A stretch of 36,338 nt of DNA from Variovorax sp. OV329 (GTDB lineage: Bacteria > Pseudomonadota > Gammaproteobacteria > Burkholderiales > Burkholderiaceae_C): positions 1-36,338 of the forward strand of contig NZ_FOUG01000029.1 of assembly GCF_900114785.1 (NCBI RefSeq), in the 5' to 3' direction. The stretch's first letter is position 1. Each line of letters opens with the position of its first letter. The notes under the pieces were generated by a model. It did not search any database, was not told the origin of the DNA, and saw only the letters and a list, made by a program, of their open reading frames with translations. Of this stretch, positions 1-6,258 are shown piece by piece. The position numbers were made by a program, and so were the translations under genes.

Positions 1-2
1 TA

Positions 3-158
3 CTGCGCCCACTCGGCTGTCTGCAGTGGCACGTTGAGTACCGTGCATCTCAGCCTTCTCCGGGCTGGACCTACACCACGGAATGGGACACGACCATCAG
101 CTGGAGATTCGAAGGTCTGCTGGTGAGATTCGGACATCATCGGTTCGTGTCCGACTGA
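3..158 (+). CDS. 3' end of an unidentified gene (partial)
   Basis: The frame starting at base 3 is open from the window edge to a TGA at 156-158, giving 51 codons. The translation is rich in W, T and E and reads like real protein (for example GWTYTTEWDTTISWRFEG), but I do not recognise the family. The start lies outside the window. It could also be a chance open frame, because high-GC DNA often stays open for this length. Confidence 0.2.
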   Translation: MRPLGCLQWHVEYRASQPSPGWTYTTEWDTTISWRFEGLLVRFGHHRFVSD

Positions 159-327
159 CCCGGAACTTGTCCGAATAGAGCAAGAACTGATTTGGTGCCT
201 GCTTGAACACGGGAGTCGGCCGACACAAACCTCCATATCAGATGCCCTCATCCGCGACACGCCTGGCCCATTCATCTTCGCGTTTCCATGAGCTGATGCC
301 TCTACGGTCGCGATAAATCGCGTTCCC

Positions 328-510
328 ATGTTCATGGCTTCAGCGCCCAGTGCAAGGGCAGCGACGAGTGAGCGGCCAGCTTCAGCCAAGCTATCGGTGA
401 CGCCTCGTTCCAGAGCCGCAGACGACTGGAGCAAAAGGATCATTGCAGCAACAGATCGGGCGGCGATGGACGAAAACTTCCGCAAGGAGTTGGCCAAAAA
501 CATCCGTTAG
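328..510 (+). CDS. Small basic protein, paralogue of the one at 2267
   Basis: This 60 aa ORF has a low-complexity A/S/P/R-rich first half and a helical, charged C-terminal half (about residues 32-60). That C-terminal half matches the small protein at 2267-2437 at about 19 of 29 positions, including WSKR, RAA and RKELAK, and both end in IR-stop. The codons differ widely while the residues are kept, which argues that both are translated. The D-E-x-F-R-K-E-L stretch recalls the leader motif of nitrile-hydratase-like (NHLP) peptides, but no core peptide follows, so I do not assign that function. There are two possible ATGs (328 and 334) and no clear ribosome binding site. It stands alone upstream of a convergent XRE gene. 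Confidence 0.5.
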   Translation: MFMASAPSARAATSERPASAKLSVTPRSRAADDWSKRIIAATDRAAMDENFRKELAKNIR

Positions 511-642
511 CTGCGGCTCCAATTTGGCACTGAACACGACGGGGCTTCTCGTGCCAGGCCGCGTTTTTCAAGCACTGCATCGATCCCAGGATCGCATTTA
601 GTTCAGAACAAGCCTCGCCAGACTGCAGGCACGTCCGGGACG

Positions 643-888
643 CTAGAGGCCTGCCTCGGAAAGCACCTCAGAAAGCGCAACTCCGATGCCGCGAGCAATC
701 TGCACGAGCGTCATCACCCCCGGGTTCTGGGTACCGCGTTCGATGCTACTCATGAAGGACCGATCGATCCCACTGCGATGAGCGAGCTCCTCTTGAGAGA
801 TTCTTCGAGCAGATCGCATAGATCGAATTGCTTCTCCCAAAGCAATCAGCGCCGGATCGAGCGCATGCTTGGGAGAGGGTTTTGGCAT
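643..888 (-). CDS. XRE-family HTH transcriptional regulator
   Basis: This 81 aa protein is a single HTH_3/Cro-C1 domain. The helix-turn-helix covers about residues 31-52 (SQEELAHRSGIDRSFMSSIERG), followed by the usual LVQIARGIGV helix. It has no effector domain, so it should be a small dimeric DNA-binding repressor of the restriction-controller or phage type. I chose ATG 888 because the longer open frame to 951 adds sequence unlike the family; no strong ribosome binding site is visible. It is divergent from the gene starting near 944, so the 55-bp gap probably holds shared control sites, and it may regulate that operon. Confidence 0.8.
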   Translation of the reverse strand: MPKPSPKHALDPALIALGEAIRSMRSARRISQEELAHRSGIDRSFMSSIERGTQNPGVMTLVQIARGIGVALSEVLSEAGL

Positions 889-943
889 CGACGAATCGTC
901 GAGTCTTGAGTACGATCGCACCACGGACGATCTTCCACACACC

Positions 944-1396
944 ATGTTCAAAGTTGATGCACGTTACCAAGTCGAACTGCCATTCCTGCTCGCCGAGGAG
1001 AATTCGGCGCAGCATTGGGTCATCGAGCAATGCTTCAATCATCCCCTATGGCAAATTCAAGTCCTTTCGCCGACCAGCAAGCACGGTAAAAAATCTCAAT
1101 TCTGGACGAGATTGCTTGTGACGAGTGCTGATCACGCGCTCGGGGTTCTGCTCGGTGAAGCTTGGGAATGCGCCGAGGCAACGCTTGTTGTACCTGGTTA
1201 TATGAACGGGAGCGGAGGCCCCGTTCTGGCGAAATGCATTGCCATATGGGAATGTGAAGATGTTCACTCAAAGGGCCGCACAGCTTGGCTTGTGCATACC
1301 GATCAAGGCGATTTTATGGATCCCTACCATGGTGTACAGAAAGTCGATTTCAAAGCGAAGGAGTTGAAATGGCAAAGCCCACCGCAACCCACTTGA
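944..1396 (+). CDS. Hypothetical protein, divergent from the XRE regulator
   Basis: This 150 aa soluble protein of mixed alpha/beta character (for example TRLLVTSADHALGVLLGEAW and VLAKCIAIWECEDV) is not one I recognise. The start is uncertain. ATG 944 is used here; a TTG at 869 in the same frame would overlap the XRE gene start. The 3' end overlaps the next gene (ATG 1369) by 28 bp, so the two are probably co-transcribed and translationally coupled. Its position next to an XRE gene and before a small antitoxin-like gene suggests a regulated module, but nothing in the sequence identifies it as a toxin. Confidence 0.6.
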   Translation: MFKVDARYQVELPFLLAEENSAQHWVIEQCFNHPLWQIQVLSPTSKHGKKSQFWTRLLVTSADHALGVLLGEAWECAEATLVVPGYMNGSGGPVLAKCIAIWECEDVHSKGRTAWLVHTDQGDFMDPYHGVQKVDFKAKELKWQSPPQPT

Positions 1397-1641
1397 ATTC
1401 CACACGTCCGTGGGTGCGCTCGAAAGGCTCGGGCATGTCCCGAACTTTTCTTGTACAGGAGGCGGCAGTTGACCGGTTGCGGGACGAGGATCGTCGCCAT
1501 CGGCTAACTCGCGAAGGTCTTGACAGCGTCGACGCAGGCCGGGTCGTGGATCATGCACTGGTGCAAACTTGGGCGAGGAGCCTCAGCTCCGCAGAGCCGA
1601 TTCGGCGCCCCTCCTCTTGCTCATCAGGTTCGAAGGCGTAG
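1369..1641 (+). CDS. Small protein with antitoxin-like C-terminus
   Basis: This 90 aa product starts at ATG 1369, with a GGAG-type ribosome binding site just upstream (1361 region). Residues around 45-75 read REGLDSVDAGRVVDHALV followed by QTWARSL. From memory this D-A-G-R-x-V-D-H...W-x-x-S-L pattern is typical of the C-terminal part of small CopG/RelB-type antitoxins; I could not check it. The gene overlaps the preceding one by 28 bp. The last residues (RRPSSCSSGSKA) look unstructured. It could be an antitoxin or a small regulator; the partner toxin is not evident unless it is the preceding unknown protein. Confidence 0.5.
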   Translation: MAKPTATHLNSTRPWVRSKGSGMSRTFLVQEAAVDRLRDEDRRHRLTREGLDSVDAGRVVDHALVQTWARSLSSAEPIRRPSSCSSGSKA

Positions 1642-1656
1642 CCGCCTAAGGGGTCT

Positions 1657-1673
1657 CAAAGGCGCCGCCTTTG
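1657..1673. terminator. Short hairpin after the 1369 gene
   Basis: CAAAGGC and GCCTTTG form a perfect 7-bp stem around a GCC loop, 15 bp after the stop codon of the small antitoxin-like gene. No clean T-run follows (ATATTTTG comes about 8 bases later), so it is only a weak terminator candidate. Confidence 0.3.
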
Positions 1674-1785
1674 GCACAGATATTTTGCGGCGGCGTAGCC
1701 GACTGTAAACATACTAATCGTGCCTGCCTTCTACCAAACCCGAGTTGCTGCTGGAAACCATGTTTTTTTGTGACCAGGCATCCCC

Positions 1786-1825
1786 GGGTTCCACTGGGTT
1801 CCACTGGGTTCCACTGGGTTCCACT
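1786..1825 (+). repeat. Tandem 10-bp repeat, four perfect copies
   Basis: GGGTTCCACT is repeated four times head to tail without a mismatch. Related but imperfect GGGATTCCCC and GGGATTTTGC stretches continue to about 1875. The unit equals one helical turn, so any protein bound to each copy would lie on the same face of the DNA. No credible gene covers the region 1642-2266. Confidence 0.85.
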
Positions 1826-1935
1826 ATTTCGCAGGATTCAGGCGCTTCCCTGGGATTCCCCGGGATTTTGCGGGACGCGACACGAATCGCTGGGCAAAAG
1901 TCGCCCGAAGTCTGCATATCCGGCCGCTGCAGACC

Positions 1936-2040
1936 TGCGACGCGCTGCGATTCTTCGCGCGGCTGTGCGACAAGGTGCGAGAGCCTGCGAAAACGTGCGA
2001 AAACATGCGAAAACGTGCGAAAACCTGCGAGACTGCGCGA
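1936..2040 (+). repeat. 10-bp-phased TGCGA array with phased A-tracts
   Basis: The pentamer TGCGA occurs at 1936, 1946, 1966, 1976, 1986, 1996, 2006, 2016 and 2026, always in the same 10-bp register. The slot at 1956 and the one at 2036 hold degenerate copies. From 1986 to 2029 the unit becomes TGCGAAAAC plus one base, so A4 tracts recur once per helical turn, which is expected to bend DNA. Open frames across it (for example 1671-2249 on the plus strand) translate to 10-residue repeats created by the DNA periodicity, and I do not believe they are genes. Confidence 0.85.
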
Positions 2041-2266
2041 GAAAGGTCTGCAGCCGAATTGCGAGAAACCTTGGTGAACGCCTTCACACTTCTCTCGTGG
2101 ATAGGAGAGCAGCCGTGCATCAATGCGACGTCGTTTTGCTGCGTAGCCACACGGAGAGGTTGAAAACGTTGCAGCGGAAGGCGTTCGGCGTTGGATGGCG
2201 GTCCACGTTGCTGAGCGGCTGCGCATTGTGCATTCCTAGCCCCGATTAACGCTCGAGAGATTACAA

Positions 2267-2437
2267 ATGACCAACCAGATCCCCATTAAAACGCCCGTGC
2301 CCACCGCGCCGCCTCCCGAAAACAAGCGGCGACCTTCTTCAGTCGTTGAGGAGTGGAGCAAGAGAGTTATCGAATTGACAAATAGAGCGGCAACAGACGA
2401 GGAATATCGAAAAGAGCTGGCCAAGAGAATTAGATAG
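2267..2437 (+). CDS. Small basic protein, paralogue of the one at 328
   Basis: This 56 aa protein runs from ATG 2267, preceded by a GAGAGA ribosome-binding-like stretch 6 bp upstream, to TAG at 2435-2437. The first 25 residues are proline-rich and probably disordered. Residues 28-56 (beginning EEWSKRVIELTNRAA) form a charged helix related to the C-terminus of the protein at 328. Both have an acidic pair before WSKR, then RAA, an acidic D-E pair, RKELAK and a terminal IR. The 10-bp repeat arrays lie directly upstream and could serve its control region. The function is unknown. Confidence 0.6.
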   Translation: MTNQIPIKTPVPTAPPPENKRRPSSVVEEWSKRVIELTNRAATDEEYRKELAKRIR

Positions 2438-2502
2438 CTGGAGGTGCGTTAGGCCCGGCAGCCAAAGGCGCCTGCCCCACGCCGGAACCGACCCGGTCCC
2501 GA

Positions 2503-2760
2503 CTAGGAAAGCAAATTTGGCGTGATCAAGGCGAGACCAGCTTTACTAGGCGGTTGAACACTTGGGCCAGACCACCCGAACGCGGAGATCTTGTCGATGC
2601 GCTCAGGGATCCGCTCCAGCGTCGCCAGCTCCTTCAGGCGCAGGGCGACCGGGTTGTCGTCCATTGCCTTGGCCGTGTTGAGCAGCGAGCGTGTCGCAGC
2701 GGTCCCCCCACGGGGTCGGATCACGCTGTCCTCCGCCTACTCGCCGGCCTCGACCAACTG
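2503..2760 (-). pseudogene. C-terminal remnant of an SPFH/band-7-type protein
   Basis: The minus-strand frame encodes ATRSLLNTAKAMDDNPVALR followed by LKELATLERIPERIDKI, which resembles the C-terminal helical region of SPFH-domain (slipin/band 7) proteins from memory. An in-frame TAG lies near 2733, the N-terminal SPFH domain is missing, and the upstream side runs into IS66 debris at about 2766. Full-length members are around 250-350 aa, so this is a decayed tail cut off by the IS66 remnant. Confidence 0.45.
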
Positions 2761-2765
2761 CGCTA

Positions 2766-3205
2766 GCCGAGTGCCAGCAGCCCGGCGCCACGGGCGCAGC
2801 GGTGTCGCTCGCGCACGGGCTCAACGTCAACCCGGTTCACAAGTGGCTCAACGGCAAGGGCTTAAAGCGTGCGGGCTTGTCGACGCCACGCGCGGTCACA
2901 CCGCGAGCGCATGTCGAGTCGACGAGTCCCGCCACGTCGACATCACCGCCGACGCTGCGCTTCGTGCCGGTGGAACTGCCTCGGCCGACACCGAGGTTGC
3001 TCCGGTGGTCGATCGTTGCGCCGCGGCCCGCGCCTGCGCCGAGGCCGAGATCCACATCGAACTGCAACGCGGAGAGACTCGCTTGACGGTGCAAATGGCC
3101 CAGCTCGCAGGCGGCGCACTGCGCGGCATGGCTGGGCGAGGTGGCTGCGGCGGCGCTGAAGTGATCCGCATCGACGAGGTGTGGCTGTGCGCGCAGCCCC
3201 CAGGA
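2766..3205 (+). mobile_element. Left-part remnant of an IS66-family element (tnpA and start of tnpB)
   Basis: Pieces of the IS66 accessory protein TnpA are recognisable in three frames. First comes QQPGATGAAVSLAHGLNVNP with VHKWLNGKGLK (frame of 2691), then IELQRGETRLTVQMAQLAGG (frame of 2591), then WLGEVAAAALK ending in TGA at 3162-3164. TnpB starts at GTG 3161, overlapping that stop as is usual in IS66, and reads VIRIDEVWLCAQP before similarity is lost near 3205. So tnpA is N-terminally truncated and frameshifted, and tnpB keeps only about 15 codons. No left terminal inverted repeat was found. Confidence 0.7.
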
Positions 3206-3415
3206 GGCAAGCGAACCGCGCAGCGCCAGGCGCGAAGGCCGCAGGACCGTAACCGGAAGCAGCCTTGTGGAGGCACGACGGGCCCGGGGCAGCCCGGCTG
3301 CGCTACCGAGGCGCCTCATGAAAAATGACGCGTCCACCAATTCCAAATTCACTCCACACCGCAAGGATGCCTCACTATCATCGCGCTCCAGTTCCGAGAC
3401 TCAAGGGGCACGAAG

Positions 3416-4297
3416 ATGGGCAGCTACCTCGCCAAGCAACCGGACACGGGCCGCGCGGTGGACCAGCGCGAGCTGACACCGACCGACGTCAACAGGTGGA
3501 TGAACCTGCTCGACGGCAGCCGGCCGGGACAGGTCAACGTGCAGGCGTCCGATCTTTCCATCATTGACATGGACTACTACGGCGCTGCGGAGGGCGGCTA
3601 CCTCAGCACCTGGGGCCAGACCGGTTGCACTGTCATCATGGCGATGCAGCACGTCGGGGCCACGGGCTGCTGGGCCTACTTCAGCCATGTCAACAGTTCC
3701 GTGATCGACGGCGCGCTCGCCCACGCCTGCCACTGCGCCTACCAGTTGGCCAACTCCGACGACATCATGTTTGTCATGATGGGCGGTCCGGGCGGATCCC
3801 TCACCTACAAGAAGCTTCTCCAGTGCATCAAGCCACTGGGAGACCGGTGGCGTTACCTGGTGCTCACCAAGCCCGAGAACGGCCTGGAAGAGTCGGTCTT
3901 CCACGTCCAGTCCGGTTGCCTGGCCCTGACCTCGCAGCTGGTTGGGCAAGCGCACAGTGAAAAGAAGCAGTTCCCCGGCTTCCATCCGCAGAAGGTCCCC
4001 TCCCCTGCTCCCAGGCTCGCCAAGCGAATCACGGGCCACAAGGACTTCGACGAGGCAATCAAGGGCGCCATCTCCCGGGAGGACATGTGGATCAGCCTGG
4101 GCGTTGAATGCGGCCACCTGCCCCCCGGCCTGCCTGCCGAAAGCGATCTCACGGCAGGCGCCAAGTGGATCGCGAACAAGCAGAACCTCTTGACGCTGCT
4201 CACCCACCTGTCGAAGCAATCCATGTACAAGGGGCTCGTCCTTGACAAGGCGGCCGAAGGGCTGCTTCAGCACGTACTGAGCCTCCCGGAAAGCTGA
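3416..4297 (+). CDS. Putative CheD/BLF1-like cysteine deamidase-fold protein
   Basis: This 293 aa protein starts at ATG 3416 with AAGGGG 8 bp upstream. Residues 65-74 read TWGQTGCTVI, followed by AYFSHVNS at 88-94. Threonine 65, cysteine 71 (T-x5-C) and histidine 91 fit the Thr-Cys-His triad of the CheD/CNF1/BLF1 glutamine deamidase fold, where the T-x5-C spacing is also seen in CheD and BLF1. The rest matches nothing I know; the C-terminal half is helical (HPQKVPSP to the end). There is no signal peptide or membrane segment, and no chemotaxis genes are nearby, so a role as an effector, toxin or host-modifying enzyme is possible. It is convergent with rep. The family call is inference from motif spacing only. 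Confidence 0.55.
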   Translation: MGSYLAKQPDTGRAVDQRELTPTDVNRWMNLLDGSRPGQVNVQASDLSIIDMDYYGAAEGGYLSTWGQTGCTVIMAMQHVGATGCWAYFSHVNSSVIDGALAHACHCAYQLANSDDIMFVMMGGPGGSLTYKKLLQCIKPLGDRWRYLVLTKPENGLEESVFHVQSGCLALTSQLVGQAHSEKKQFPGFHPQKVPSPAPRLAKRITGHKDFDEAIKGAISREDMWISLGVECGHLPPGLPAESDLTAGAKWIANKQNLLTLLTHLSKQSMYKGLVLDKAAEGLLQHVLSLPES

Positions 4298-4350
4298 CAT
4301 GGCGTCGTTGCTGCATTTGGCGCCAGGCCCATGCGTTTTGGCCCTTTCCC

Positions 4351-4375
4351 CGACCCTTCGATGGATCGTGGGTCG
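4351..4375. terminator. Probable bidirectional terminator between the 3416 gene and rep
   Basis: CGACCC (4351-4356) pairs with GGGTCG (4370-4375), with a further inner CGAT/ATCG pairing. The hairpin sits in the 112-bp gap between two convergent genes. No T-run is obvious, so it may only block read-through or stabilise 3' ends. Confidence 0.4.
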
Positions 4376-4409
4376 GTCGGATCTGTGATCAAGCGCCCCG
4401 AAGCCGCCC

Positions 4410-5759
4410 TCAGATTCCGGCAACCCCTCGCGAAAGCGCGAAGTCGAGCAACTCCCGGTCAGTCACCGGCGCTGGCCATGTGGTGTTCGCAACCCACTTG
4501 AAGAATGCCGAACTGGCGACCCGGCTGGCCGGGCCGTCCTTGCGCCAGGAACGCGCGATCGGCGCGGCAAGTTTCTCGACCTCTGACTCGTCAAAGCGAG
4601 CCCGAAGCTCCTCCTGCTGCTGCGCCGACATCTCCTTGAACATGTCCCGCGCCTCTTGCATCCGATCCTTCTGCCACAGCTCCCGAAGACGCTGCAGGCG
4701 CTCTGCATCAGACTCCTGGGCCGCACTGCCCTCCCCTGCCCGCGGCGACGGGAGCGTCGGGGCGGCTGCCTCCTTCGTCCCGGCGTAACCCTTCTTCAGG
4801 GCGTCCTTCAGGTAGGCGCCTGGTGATTTCAGCTCGGGCAGGCTTTGGTTGCGAAGTCGCTGCTGCACATGATCGATGGCGGCACGGATCTGCCCTTCGT
4901 CCGTCGTGGCGTAGAGGTCCTGCGCTTCTTCCTGCTTCAGGCCCAGGGCAATCAATTGCCCCACCAGTTCCAGGTCGAACACGTTGCGGGTCGACTCGTC
5001 GATCTCGCCGATCCGCTGCTGCACCCGGGGCACCACGCGAAACTGGATGTCCTCGATCTTGCGGCCGCTCTTGTGCTCGATCAGCTCCAGGCTGAAGTCC
5101 TCGCAAAGCGCCTCGACCTCGGCGAGCGCCTTGGCGATCACGTCCCGCTTGAAGAAGCGGTAGTCGACCTCGGTGAGGTCGCTGCGCCCGGTGAGCACCG
5201 ACGCCCACCAGAGAACGTCCTCTCGCATCGTCAGCTTCCCAGGCGAGGTGAGGTACCGCGCTCCGATCTCGTAGAGCACCGCTGCCGAGTAGCTGCGCAT
5301 CTGGCCGCTCATTTCCAGGAGGACACGCGTGTACTGGTGCGGCCGCACCAGTCTTTCCTTGATCTCTTCCGGATAGCGCCATGTCACGAAACAGGGTCGA
5401 CCCCTGCCCTGTTCCTCGATGGTGACCGTGCCGATGAGCTGAGTGGACACCCAGCGCTGCCCGCCGGCCGAACTGGTGGACCACTCGATGGTGGTCGCCT
5501 GCATGTCTCGCAAGTGCGACTTCAGCAGTTCGGTGTTCTTGGAGTTGAAGTGCGCATCACCGATCAGTTCACTCAACGACAGCCGGTAGACGGGCTCGTC
5601 GACGCCCTGGCGCTGCGAGTGATACAGCAGCGCGTTGTAGATACGGCGCGAAAGCAATGTCAGTCGGCCGCGCTTGGGACGGATTGCGATCGCTTCGTTT
5701 GCCTTCGCGAGCGTCTGTTCGTCAGACATCCTCGCTTTGGGCTTTTCATTGTTCTCCAT
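4410..5759 (-). CDS. Replication initiator, Rep_3 family
   Basis: This 449 aa protein belongs to the RepB/Rep_3 winged-helix initiator family that binds iterons and opens plasmid or second-chromosome origins. The N-terminal part (about residues 30-240) carries the family features: LTLLSRRIYNALLYHSQ, VYRLSLSELIGD, YTRVLLEMSGQMRSYSAAVL-YEI and the RFFKRDVIAKALAEVE winged-helix region. The C-terminal 180 residues are a charged helical extension. ATG 5759 was chosen; GGGAG sits only 2 bp upstream, which is short, and the alternatives are TTG 5768 and an internal ATG 13 codons further in. It is divergent from parA across an iteron-bearing 500-bp region, as expected for an autoregulated replicon core. 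It is longer than typical plasmid Rep_3 proteins and similar in size to those of Burkholderiales megaplasmids. Confidence 0.9.
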   Translation of the reverse strand: MENNEKPKARMSDEQTLAKANEAIAIRPKRGRLTLLSRRIYNALLYHSQRQGVDEPVYRLSLSELIGDAHFNSKNTELLKSHLRDMQATTIEWSTSSAGGQRWVSTQLIGTVTIEEQGRGRPCFVTWRYPEEIKERLVRPHQYTRVLLEMSGQMRSYSAAVLYEIGARYLTSPGKLTMREDVLWWASVLTGRSDLTEVDYRFFKRDVIAKALAEVEALCEDFSLELIEHKSGRKIEDIQFRVVPRVQQRIGEIDESTRNVFDLELVGQLIALGLKQEEAQDLYATTDEGQIRAAIDHVQQRLRNQSLPELKSPGAYLKDALKKGYAGTKEAAAPTLPSPRAGEGSAAQESDAERLQRLRELWQKDRMQEARDMFKEMSAQQQEELRARFDESEVEKLAAPIARSWRKDGPASRVASSAFFKWVANTTWPAPVTDRELLDFALSRGVAGI

Positions 5760-5780
5760 CACTCCCAATCATGCGGAAGC

Positions 5781-5804
5781 ATTGTGATTGAGTCAATTCA
5801 CAAT
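5781..5804. promoter_or_regulatory. Inverted repeat upstream of rep, probable Rep operator
   Basis: ATTGTGA (5781-5787) and TCACAAT (5798-5804) form a 7-bp inverted repeat, with TTGA/TCAA pairing inside it. The arms contain TGTGA, the first half of the iteron core TGTGAG, in inverted orientation. In Rep_3 plasmids an inverted pair of iteron half-sites over the rep promoter is where Rep dimers repress their own gene. It lies 21 bp upstream of the rep start. The binding role is inference. Confidence 0.6.
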
Positions 5805-5908
5805 AGAAAAACTGCCCCGCCTTGATTCTTTTGAATACAACACTTGAGAATCTTTGAGAGTTTGGGGCTCTGGATTCTTCATGCGGGACAAGGGGTTAGC
5901 TCATGTAT

Positions 5909-6026
5909 GGTGAGTGGATATGGGGTTTGATGTGAGATCGTTTGGGATTTGATGTGAGCTTCTATGGGGTTTGGGCGCTCTTGGCGTGAGGCTCACTGGG
6001 GATCAGTGTGAGTGGATATGGGGTTT
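5909..6026 (+). repeat. Iteron cluster, replication origin
   Basis: There are five copies of a 20-bp unit with consensus TGTGAGNNNNNNTGGGGTTT at 5909, 5931, 5953, 5985 and 6007. Copies 1 and 5 share the same variable core TGGATA; copy 4 is the most diverged (CGTGAG then TGGGGATC). Spacing is 22 bp (two helical turns), with one 32-bp step (three turns), so all copies face the same side of the helix. The cluster lies between rep and parA, with AT-richer DNA at about 5783-5860 that could be the unwinding element. No canonical DnaA box was found here. Confidence 0.85.
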
Positions 6027-6140
6027 CGGCGCCCTTCTCTGCCCTCGATTGTCCCGGGTCGGCCGATCCAGCGCCGTTTTGACATCCACGAGGGCTTCAT
6101 AGCTCGCGTATCGCAGTCCAGCTCATCACCAACTACCGAG

Positions 6141-6160
6141 GTTCCCCAATTCACCTCACA
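6141..6160 (-). repeat. Inverted iteron-like copy near parA
   Basis: On the minus strand this reads TGTGAGGTGAATTGGGGAAC, matching the iteron at TGTGAG and TGGGG with the same 6-bp spacer. It lies about 100 bp before parA and in opposite orientation to the main cluster. It could link Rep binding to parA transcription or to origin handcuffing (inference). Confidence 0.55.
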
Positions 6161-6258
6161 TTTTGCGCGTGCGAAATATTTCGAGTTCGCAGCATGTTGG
6201 AGATTAGACGGATTCCCATAGAATCGCTGGAAAACGTCGAATCAAGGTGATAAGAACC

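Noticed and set aside
1671..2249. 192-codon plus-strand ORF and minus-strand ORF 1714-2226 across the repeats
   Set aside because: Their sequences are 10-residue repeats produced by the 10-bp DNA period and show no domain or ribosome binding site.
2446..2452. GTTAGGC core, also seen near 15088, considered as integron attC sites
   Set aside because: No matching RYYYAAC partner or imperfect palindrome of attC length, and the gene orientations around them are mixed.
3401..4423. Long minus-strand ORF (340 codons) opposite the deamidase-like gene
   Set aside because: It is a mirror of a well-supported gene in high-GC DNA; the plus strand has the ribosome binding site and motif.
4845..5825. 326-codon plus-strand ORF opposite rep
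   Set aside because: Shadow of the Rep_3 initiator; no family signal.
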